A stretch of DNA of 23,142 nucleotides, from positions 1 through 23,142 of the forward strand of contig WFOW01000167.1 of NCBI GenBank assembly GCA_015487895.1, given 5' to 3'. The translations under genes and the position numbers were made by a program. This document shows, in pieces, positions 7,630-15,200 of this stretch (within the stretch, counting starts at the first letter, position 1; every line of letters starts with the position of its first letter). Origin of the DNA: Gammaproteobacteria bacterium (GTDB lineage Bacteria > Pseudomonadota > Gammaproteobacteria > S144-34). Under the pieces are notes generated by a model. The model had not been told where the DNA came from and searched no databases. It saw only the letters and a program-made list of their open reading frames with translations.

Positions 7630-8978
7630 GCGCCCCCGCCAACCCGTGGGGCGTGTCGTTCAGGCAGGGGCTTTTCAACATGACGTCCGACAGCCGGCAC
7701 TTCCGTCGCCGGGGGGAACTCGAAAAACAGGGCTTCGAGCTCGTCGGCAACCGGTACGAGAAGGGTGGCGAGGCCTGGCTGCCCCTCTATGAAGCCAAGA
7801 TGATCCACCAGTTCGACCACCGCTTCGCCACCTACGACGATGCGGGCGCGAAGACGCGCGAGCTGGAAGACGGGGAGAAGGCCGATCCCGCCCGCGAGCC
7901 TCTTCCCCGCTACTGGGTCCCGCAGGCGGAGGTGGAGGAACGGCTCGCGAAGAAGGGCTGGACCCGCGGCTGGCTCATGGGCTGGCGGGACATCTGCCGC
8001 GCCACCGACGAGCGCACCGTCATCGCCAGCCTGGTGCCGCGGGTGGGGTGTGGGCACACCATGCCCTTGATGTTCCCAGAGACGCCGTATTCTCTAACGG
8101 ACGATCTTTTTTTGGTGGCAAACCTCAACTGCTTGGTGCTGGATTATATCGCGCGGATCAAGGTGGGTGGCACTCATCTCACATACAACTATCTGAAGCA
8201 ACTGCCCGTTCTCCCTGCCGAAATGTACGGGGCTGCGCTCCGCTCAGTGATCATCCCGCGGATCTTCGAACTCACCTACACCTCCTGGTCCATGAAACCC
8301 TTCGCCGACGACCTGTGGCGGGAGGCGGACGACGAGCTGCGGGTGGCGCTGGTGCGGCAGCGGGAAGAGGCAGAGAGCGAATGGCGAGCGGCGAGCGGAG
8401 AAGAGCGAATGGCGAATGGCGAACGGCGAATGGCGGCATTGGGCTCGTCCTCGCCGAAGGAGGTGCCATCCTCACCCTCCCGGCCGGGATCGGAGCGGGC
8501 CGACACCTCCCCGTCTTCCTCCCATTCGCCATTCGCCACGCACCATTCGCCCGACTGCCCACTCGCCCCCTTCCCCTGGAACCCCGATCGTCGCGCCCGG
8601 CTTCGCGCCGAGCTCGATGCCCTCTATGCCCGTCTCTACGGCCTCACCCGCAAGCAGCTTCGCTACATCCTTGATCCCGCCGACCTCACCCCGAAGGAGC
8701 TCGAAGACATCCTCGACCCCTTCGAAGAAGTGGAGGATCCGCTCGACGAGGAGGGCTACCGCCGCCGGCGCGAAGCCTCCGACTGGCCGTCCGAGACCTT
8801 CCGCGTGCTGCGCGACAACGAGGAGAAACGGTACGGCCACTACCGCACCCGCCACCTCGTGCTGGAGGCGTGGGACGGGAAGAAACACGACCTTGCCCAC
8901 AGGGAGGTGCCTGGTTTACGAAGCAAAGGACGGCGCTCCTTCTTCTCCGTAAGCTCCGTGGTTTCACCTTCAACATAG
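7626..8978 (+). CDS. drmMI: DrmMI-like methylase, C-terminal (target-recognition) part
   Basis: Second piece of the interrupted adenine methylase, 450 residues from GTG 7626. It opens with SAPANPWGVSFRQGLFNM, the segment I would expect directly after VPVLVREG in an unbroken relative. It continues with LPLYEAKMIHQFDHRFATY, RYWVPQAEVEERL, LMGWRDICRATDERTVIAS and KVGGTHLTYNYLKQLPVLP, all typical of the target-recognition half of Eco57I-type enzymes. The frame is open to the end despite the insertion. GTG 7626 shares four bases with the vapC stop (GTGA), so coupled translation is plausible; ATG 7680 is a fallback. A repeat element is carried in frame at 8376-8570. The tail (KGRRSFFSVSSVVSPST) is unlike the family end and may be altered. 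It contains no catalytic motif, so it is not a methylase on its own. Confidence 0.8.
   Translation: MSAPANPWGVSFRQGLFNMTSDSRHFRRRGELEKQGFELVGNRYEKGGEAWLPLYEAKMIHQFDHRFATYDDAGAKTRELEDGEKADPAREPLPRYWVPQAEVEERLAKKGWTRGWLMGWRDICRATDERTVIASLVPRVGCGHTMPLMFPETPYSLTDDLFLVANLNCLVLDYIARIKVGGTHLTYNYLKQLPVLPAEMYGAALRSVIIPRIFELTYTSWSMKPFADDLWREADDELRVALVRQREEAESEWRAASGEERMANGERRMAALGSSSPKEVPSSPSRPGSERADTSPSSSHSPFATHHSPDCPLAPFPWNPDRRARLRAELDALYARLYGLTRKQLRYILDPADLTPKELEDILDPFEEVEDPLDEEGYRRRREASDWPSETFRVLRDNEEKRYGHYRTRHLVLEAWDGKKHDLAHREVPGLRSKGRRSFFSVSSVVSPST
8376..8570. repeat. In-frame palindromic repeat element inside the methylase (copy 2)
   Basis: The left arm at 8376-8437 holds several GCGAATGG/GCGAACGG units. 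The right arm at 8521-8570 holds the reverse-complement units (CCATTCGCCATTCGCC, then CCATTCGCC). About 80 bases lie between the arms. The frame remains open and encodes ESEWRAASGEERMANGERRMAA, a Ser/Pro-rich stretch, then HSPFATHHSPDCPLAP. It falls in a linker between the target-recognition region and the conserved PFPWNPDRRARLRAELDALYARLYGL segment, where an insertion is likely to be tolerated. Confidence 0.7.
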
Positions 8979-8996
8979 AGATGAGGAGGCTTTGGG

Positions 8997-10190
8997 ATGG
9001 CTCGTTTCATAGCGCTGCCTGTAGGACAAGGTGACGCTTTCTACCTCGAAACGCCGAAGGGCTCCGTTCTCGTCGACGGCGGGCGCTCGCGAAGTGCCTT
9101 CAGCACGCTCTTTTGCCAACTTACCAATCGAGATGGAGCGGACGTCGTCATCGTTACCCACAATGACGCGGACCACACGAACGGGATAATCGGTTTCTTG
9201 GAAGGGGGCTTGTGGTGCCGAGAAATCTGGTTGCCTGGGCGCTGGTTGCATCTGCTGCCGTATATCTTGCGCCCCATGAGGGAACTCCTCTTATTGCTTG
9301 CTCGCCAGGCGGAGGAGGCGGCAGGGGGGATCGCCTCCGCTGAGGAGCGCGAGGAAGACACCTTGCTTGAACGGTATGCAGCCTCTCTCCCCTTGGCGGA
9401 ACGCCCGACGGAAATCGAGCGGGGCGAGGCGGAAGAGGTCAATCTTGATAAATACGGATGGCCATTCGGGTTGATTCCAGAGTTGGAACGGGCCGCGGCC
9501 GAGAACGAATGGTGGGTATTTGAGTATCCATGGGGTCCGGTTATTCTTCCGTGGCCGGAATTCATCGATTTGTGGGCTATTTTACCTCGGGCGGCTGCAC
9601 AATTGCTCGTCGAAGCCCTGACCGCAGCGAAGCGAATACGAACCATCGCACTCAAGGCCTTTCACCGCGGCATTGCCGTGCGCTGGTTCGAGCACTATCC
9701 GGCCCATCCTTCCGGCGGCACTCCCTATTTGCGGCCACTCAGTTGCCGGCAGATTGCCCGCATGTACCCGGTCCCCAAAGCGGCGCTACTTAGATCCATC
9801 GCATTGAGCGTCGCAAACCGGGAAAGCCTCGTATTCCTGAACCCACCAACCCGGACCGCACCGGGCGTACTGTTCACCGCTGATTCCGATCTGCAAGGCG
9901 TGGGGCTTCCCCGTCTCGAGCGCGTGATCATCACGGCACCCCACCATGGCTCCGAAGCCAATCGTGGCGCATACACGCGTATTGCTCAGGTCGCCGGGCA
10001 ATCAGTGACTTGGGTTCGAAGTGACGGACGATTTCGCAGTCGACCTGGTCCAACATATCTCAATCTCCAAGAGCGAAAAGTATGTACCTTGTGCAGAGGT
10101 TCGAAACACGCAAAACAAGTCGTGATCTTTCACTCTCGCAACCGTCACTGGGTGCGCAGGAAAGGTGTGCGCACTTGCAACTGTCACTAG
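8997..10190 (+). CDS. MBL-fold metallo-hydrolase (ComEC-like type)
   Basis: A 397-residue protein with a metallo-beta-lactamase fold. It shows VDGG (residues 26-29), the metal-binding HNDADH (55-60) after VIVT, and a second His pair in APHHGSEAN (from 314). This pattern resembles the hydrolase domain of ComEC-type proteins, suggesting a phosphodiesterase or nuclease-like activity, but the substrate is unknown. The middle (about 75-240) is an insert with no motif I recognise. The C-terminus has CTLC (363-366) and ends CNCH (394-397), a possible extra metal site. ATG 8997 has AGGAGG 8-13 bases upstream. Base composition is visibly lower in GC and codon third positions are more mixed than in its neighbours, pointing to separate acquisition. 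It lies 18 bases after the methylase, in the operon direction. I do not recall it as a standard DISARM component. Confidence 0.75.
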   Translation: MARFIALPVGQGDAFYLETPKGSVLVDGGRSRSAFSTLFCQLTNRDGADVVIVTHNDADHTNGIIGFLEGGLWCREIWLPGRWLHLLPYILRPMRELLLLLARQAEEAAGGIASAEEREEDTLLERYAASLPLAERPTEIERGEAEEVNLDKYGWPFGLIPELERAAAENEWWVFEYPWGPVILPWPEFIDLWAILPRAAAQLLVEALTAAKRIRTIALKAFHRGIAVRWFEHYPAHPSGGTPYLRPLSCRQIARMYPVPKAALLRSIALSVANRESLVFLNPPTRTAPGVLFTADSDLQGVGLPRLERVIITAPHHGSEANRGAYTRIAQVAGQSVTWVRSDGRFRSRPGPTYLNLQERKVCTLCRGSKHAKQVVIFHSRNRHWVRRKGVRTCNCH

Positions 10191-10379
10191 TACCGTACGA
10201 TCATCCGCCCGAGAACCTCCGCGCCGCGAACCGGCGGGCCGCATGAGCGCGCTGCTGCCGCCTAGTGCTAGAGACGTGGCAGCAACTCAGAAACATTGGG
10301 GCCCATTAGGGCGCACGCGGGGAGTCGGACCTTGCGCCCGGGGCCGATGGCCCTATGCCGGGATCGCTGCGGGGAGACC

Positions 10380-10840
10380 CACCGTACACCGCCTGTTCCT
10401 GCCCCGGGACGACGACGTCCGCAGTGCCGCTCGCGCAGCGGAGGCACTCGCCGCCCTCCCGCCGGCCGAACGGCCCGTGACGCTGAAGGTGGTGATTCAC
10501 AACCGCAGAGGCGGTGGTGGAACCGACACCCGCCGTCTTCACGCTGCTGCGCGCGGTGCTCCGGCTGATCGGGAAGGGAAGCGCTCTGTGGCTCGAAGCC
10601 GTCTCGCGGCGCCCGACGCTGACCGAAGCGGCGAAGCTCTTCGGCGAGCCGCGCACGGCTCTGCGTCGAAGACTGCGGCCCGAGGATCTGGCCGGCCCCT
10701 CCCGCCTCCGTCCCGAGGCCTTCTCCCGCCTCCTCCGAGAGCGCGAGGCCGAGCGACGGCGGGTGCTCGACGAACTCGTCCGCGAAGCACAGGAGACGGG
10801 GCTCGACTATCGGGAACCCGCCGATGCAGGTTCTCGTTGA
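10380..10840 (+). pseudogene. Frameshifted HTH antitoxin of a PIN_3-type pair
   Basis: Two frames together spell one antitoxin. The first gives VHRLFLPRDDDVRSAARAAE and runs on to PVTLKVV. The second picks up at about 10505 with AEAVVEPTPAVFTLLRAVLR and ends in LREREAERRRVLDELVREAQ. Removing one base near 10495 joins them. The arrangement (short N-terminal domain, then a helix-turn-helix with PTLTEAAKLFGEPRTALRRRL, then an Arg/Glu-rich helix) matches antitoxins that I recall beside PIN_3 toxins. The HTH itself looks drifted. No convincing start codon is visible near 10380. The 3' end overlaps the toxin start by 17 bases, as in intact pairs. With the partner also frameshifted, the module is probably dead. 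The 190 bases upstream hold nothing else I recognise. Confidence 0.6.
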
Positions 10841-11410
10841 TCGCGTGTACTGTCTTCGGTCGTCATTTGCGACATTCTCTTTGGTCTCGCGCAGCTGGGC
10901 TGTCTCGAATTGCGCTGGAGCGCTCGCATTCTCGACGAATGCGTCCACGCGCTGTCGCGACGGCGGCCGGACTTGGGCGAGCCCCGTCTGCGCAGGCGAT
11001 GTGAGCGCATGAACGCGGTCTTCCCGGACGCCCTCGTCGAGCCCGTCCCGAGCGGGGCCGCCGCGGTCGTGGAGCTGCCGGATCCGGCGGACCGGCACGT
11101 GGTCGAGGCAGCTCTCGCCGCTGAAGCGGACGCGATCGTGACATGGAACGTCGCCCACTTTCCGGCATCGGCCATGGATCCGCTGGGACTCGCGGTGACG
11201 ACGCCCGACCGGCTGCTCGTCGACTGCTTCGACGAGGACCCGAAGACCGTCCTCGCGTGTCTGCGTGAGATCCGCGCACAGCTCAAAAACCCGCCCTTGA
11301 CGTCGGAACAGTACGTCGAGAACCTGCGCCGGCACGGGCTGATGGCCTTCGCCGACCGGATCCGCCTCCATCCGGCCGAGCTCCGAGGAGCTCGAGGGCG
11401 AGGGCGCACG
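10824..11410 (+). pseudogene. Frameshifted PIN_3-family toxin
   Basis: The original start (ATG 10824) gives MQVLVD, which includes the first catalytic Asp. The frame then goes wrong within a few codons of 10841. From about 10843 another frame resumes the family sequence: CDILFGLAQLG, LRWSARILDECVHALSRRRP, AVFPDALVEP (from …MNAVFPDALVEP), LPDPADRHVVEAALAAEADA, IVTWNVAHFPASAMDPLG, LREIRAQLKNPPLTSEQYVE. This is the recognisable order of PIN_3-type ribonuclease toxins. A one-base loss near GATCGCGTG would explain the break. The downstream part could only start at a TTG (10910) and would lack the first Asp. Its frame also runs on past the expected end, through the next two genes, to 12202. I therefore call it an inactive remnant. 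Confidence 0.65.
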
Positions 11411-11537
11411 GTCCGGACCCGCGGCTACCGCGGATTCGGGCGTGAGAAGCGGCTGCCGGACGGGCTCTCGTGGCCGTGCTTGACGCATCGAGGAGGCGGG
11501 CTCACCCTGTCTTACGTGTTCTCACCGCGAGGTCGCC

Positions 11538-11801
11538 GTGCGCGTGCGTCTTTCCAGCAAGGGCCAGCTCGTCATCCCGAGCGTCGTGCGGCGCCGGCAC
11601 GGATTCGTCCGCGGGACCGAGTTCGAACTGGTCGAAGAGGGCGACGTGCTCGTGCTGCGGCCGGTGCGGCGCAGGCCGGGCGCGAAGCGCGTCGAGGAGG
11701 TGTTCGGCTGCCTCGGCGAATTCGCGCACGAGCGCGCGAGCCCCGAGGCCATGGACCGCGCGCTGCGCGCGCACATCCGGCGAGGATGGCGCGGGACGTG
11801 A
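11538..11801 (+). CDS. vapB: AbrB/SpoVT-fold antitoxin of a VapBC pair
   Basis: Protein of 87 residues. It opens with MRVRLSSKGQLVIPSVVRRR and continues …FVRGTEFELVEEGDVLVLRPV, the classic swapped-hairpin (AbrB/MazE/SpoVT) DNA-binding fold. The C-terminal tail (RVEEVFGCLGEFAHERASPEAMDRALRAHIRRGW) is the likely toxin-wrapping part. It should neutralise the next gene's toxin and repress their shared promoter. The start is GTG 11538; GTG 11544 is an alternative, and neither has a strong ribosome site. It overlaps the toxin start by 16 bases. It is a different antitoxin family from the one inserted in the methylase, so the two modules arrived independently. Confidence 0.8.
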   Translation: MRVRLSSKGQLVIPSVVRRRHGFVRGTEFELVEEGDVLVLRPVRRRPGAKRVEEVFGCLGEFAHERASPEAMDRALRAHIRRGWRGT

Positions 11802-12202
11802 ACGTCGCGGTCGACACCGACATCCTCGTGCGGCTCCTCGTTGCGGACGACGTCGGGCAGGCCGAACGCGCACGGTCCCTCTTCGAAACCTCGGGCATCT
11901 TCGTGCCGATTACGGTAGCTCTCGAATGCTGGTGGATCCTCGAGGCCGTCTACCGCGTGCCCGCCCGGAAGGCCGCGGAGGCGTTTCGCCATCTCCTTGG
12001 CCTGCCGCACGTGATCTTCGAGCACGAAGAGCGCATCCTGTTCGCCCTCGACGCGGCCCTCGCCGGGCTCGACTTCGCCGACGCCCTCCATCTCGCGGCC
12101 ACGCCCGAGGGAAAGGGCTTCGCTACCTTCGACCGAAGGCTCGCACGCCGGGCCGGAAGGATCCCGGGTGCACCTCGCGTCTTCGAACCGGGCGGAGGCT
12201 GA
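11786..12202 (+). CDS. vapC: VapC-like PIN-domain toxin (second)
   Basis: PIN-domain ribonuclease of 138 residues, a normal length. Acidic site residues are visible: D10 in VAVDTDILVRLL, E47 in VALECWWILEAVYR, D96/D99 in GLDFADALHLA and D116 in FATFDRRLA. ATG 11786 is inside the antitoxin's last codons. The stop at 12200-12202 is six bases before the ATG of the large helicase, so the toxin and helicase are very likely co-transcribed. That gap is too short for a separate promoter, so the helicase would be read from the antitoxin promoter or from further upstream. Nothing suggests inactivation. Confidence 0.85.
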   Translation: MARDVNVAVDTDILVRLLVADDVGQAERARSLFETSGIFVPITVALECWWILEAVYRVPARKAAEAFRHLLGLPHVIFEHEERILFALDAALAGLDFADALHLAATPEGKGFATFDRRLARRAGRIPGAPRVFEPGGG

Positions 12203-12208
12203 GCGCGG

Positions 12209-15200
12209 ATGATCGACATCTTCGCGCTGTGTGATCGCGTCGTCGCCGAATATCGCGACTATGTGCGGAGCTTCGTGCACGTCCGCGACCCGCGGCTTCG
12301 GACGTTCGTCGACCGGGAAATCGACGGTGGCCGGCTGTGGCCCGATGCCGTGCTGCAGCTCAATCCGGCCTACCGGCGCGGTGCGCGGCTGCGCGACCTC
12401 GCCCGCGAGGGCGTGATCACCGAGGAGACCGCCCGCTTCTTCGGGCCCGATCTGCACCTGTACGTGCACCAGGAGCGGGCGATCCGCCTCGCCTGCGCCG
12501 GCAGGTCCTGCCTCGTCACCACCGGCACCGGCTCGGGCAAGAGCCTCGCCTATCTCGTGCCCATGGTGGACGCCGCCTTCCGCCGCGGCATCGACGGGCC
12601 GGGGGTGGTGGGGCTGTGCATCTATCCGATGAACGCGCTCATCGGCAGCCAGAGGCACGCCCTCGAGGAGTTCCGGCGCCGCAACTGGCCCGACTGTCCG
12701 CTGACCTTCGAGCGCTATACCGGCGAGGACCGCAGCACCGAGCACCGCAACCGGCTGCTCGCGAGTCCGCCCCACATCCTGCTGACCAACTATGTGATGC
12801 TGGAGTTCATCCTGCTGCGGCCGAGCGATCGCACCATCGCCGAGCGCATCACGGAGCGGCTGCGGCTGCTCGCCGTCGACGAACTCCACGTCTACCGGGG
12901 CCGGCAGGGTGCCGACGTGGCCATGCTGCTGCGCCGCCTGCGCGAGCGGGTGGGGCGCGAGGATCTCGTGATGGTCGGCACCTCGGCCACGGTGGCCGGC
13001 GGCCCCGGGGAGGACCGCCGCCACGTCGTGGCGGAGGTGGGCCGACGGCTGTTCGGCGTCCCCTTCGCGCCGCGACAGGTGGTGGAAGAGGAGCTGGAGC
13101 GGCGCTGTACCGTCGAGCCCCCGCGCACGCCCGAAGAGCTCCGCCGCGCTCTCGGGACGCCGCTGCCCGATGCGCCGGATCCGGCGGCCTTGGCCGCTCA
13201 TCCGCTGATCGCCTGGATCGAGGCGCGCTTCGGCGTGGTCGAGGAGGGCGGGCGCAGGCGACGTCCACGCCCGCAGGCCTTCACGGAGGCGGTGAAGGAG
13301 GTCGCGGACCGAAGCGGTGTCGGAGAAGGCGTCTGTCGTGAGCGCCTCACCCGGGCGCTGGAGCTCGCCTGCCGGGCCGAGGTGGATGCCGGCATCCCCT
13401 TCTTCGCCTTCCGTCTCCACCAGTTCCTCGCCTCGGGAACCAGCATCCACGCGACGCTCGAAGATGCGCGCACGCGCGCGTGTACTGTCGAGCCCGGCCG
13501 CGACGCGGATGGTCGCACCTGGTTCCCGCTCGCCTTCTGCCGTGAGTGCGGGCAGGAATTCTATCTCGTCTCGCGCGTGGAGAACGGATCCGGCCTGCGC
13601 TTCCACCCACGCCCGCCCGTGCTCGACATGCCGGAGACGGAGCTGGACGGCGAGCCGGGCTATCTCGTGGTGGACGACGGCGGGCTGTGGAATGCGGACG
13701 AGGACGGCTGGCCGGACCACTGGCTCGACGGCAACGGCAGGGTCAAGAAGGACTACCGCCCGCACATTCCGGAGCGGCTACACGTGCGCGCCGACGGGAG
13801 CACCGCGAACGATGGGCTCGAGGTCGTCTACCAGCCGCGGCCACTCATGATCTGCCCGCGCTGCCGCACGAGCTGGGATCTGCGGGTGCGCAAGGAGTAC
13901 GGGAAGCTCACCACCTTCGGGCGCACGGGGCGCTCCACCGCCACCACCGTCGAGGCCGCGGCGGTGCTCAGGGGGCTCGCCGACCAGCGAGCCGACCCGG
14001 CGGAGCGCAAGCTGCTGAGCTTCACCGACAACCGCCAGGACGCGGCCCTGCAGGCGGGTCATACCAACGACTTCGTCCTCACCGTGCTGGTCCGTGCGGC
14101 ACTGGTGGGTGCCCTGCGGGAACGCCGGCGGCTTCGGACCAGCGAGCTCGGCCCGGCCCTGTTCGACGCCCTGTCGCTGCCGCCGCAGCGGTGGATGCGC
14201 GAGCCGGTCGAAAGCGGCCCGGGCTTCGAGCGCGCACGGGGGGCGATGGTGGAGGTGCTGACCTACCTCGGCCTGCTCGACCTGGCCCGCAGCTGGCGGG
14301 TCACCCAGCCGAACCTCGAGGACTGCGGCCTCCTTCGCATCGACTACGAGGGCCTCGCCGATCTCGCCCGCGACGATGCGCACTGGCGCGAGGTGCCGCT
14401 GTTCGCGGATGTGGACGCCGCGCGACGCGAGCGGCTCCTGCGCGCTTTTCTCGACCATCTGCGCCGTTCGCTGGCCCTCGACGCCCCGGCGCTCGATTCC
14501 GAGCGGATGCGACGCATGCGCGAGCGCTCGGTGGCGCTGTTGTGCGATCCCTGGCGGCTCGACGAGGGCGATCCCGTGGAAGAGCCGACCATCGCCCTGC
14601 TACCGGGGTTCAGGCCGCGCGCCCGTCGCCGGATGCTTTCCCTGGGGTCGCGCTCGCTCGTCGGCCGCTGGCTGCGACGCGAACTCGCCGACGTGGCCGG
14701 CGGTCGACCCTCGCTCGACGACACCGACGCCCTCGTCCTCGCACTGGTCGAGGCTCTGCGCGGACATTTCCTCGTGACCGTGAACGACCGCGGGAACACG
14801 ATCGGCGTGCGCCTGTCGGGCGAGGCGCTCCTCTGGCTTCCGGGCGACGGACGAGCCCCACCGCCGGACCCGATCCGGGCGCGCGCTGTCGACTTGCGTG
14901 TCGAAGAGGAACTGCGGCGCGAGCCCAACCGCTATTTCACGCGGCTGTACACGTCGGACCCACGCTGGCTCGCCGGGCTGCATGCGGCCGAGCATACGGG
15001 CCAGGTCGACTCGGAACGCCGGCGCGAGCGGGAGGAAGCGTTCCGCGAAGGACGGCTGTCGCTGCTGTGCTGCTCGCCCACCATGGAGCTGGGCATCGAC
15101 ATCCGGACCCTCGTCGCCGTCCACATGCGCAACGTTCCCCCCGATCCCGCCCGCTACGCCCAGCGGGGCGGACGGGCCGGCCGCGGCGGGCAGCCGGCGC

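Noticed and set aside
8376..8570. CRISPR-like array
   Set aside because: Units are 8-9 bases, run directly together and are inverted between arms, with no regular spacers.
3810..8978. Intein or intron as the cause of the methylase split
   Set aside because: The intervening DNA encodes an antitoxin and a PIN toxin with their own starts and stops, with no intein splice residues or group I/II intron signs.
10910..12202. One continuous 430-codon frame joining the PIN_3 remnant and the second VapC
   Set aside because: Two different PIN domains are joined by Arg-rich readthrough opposite the AbrB frame. A separate start at 11786 with antitoxin overlap is far more likely than a real fusion.
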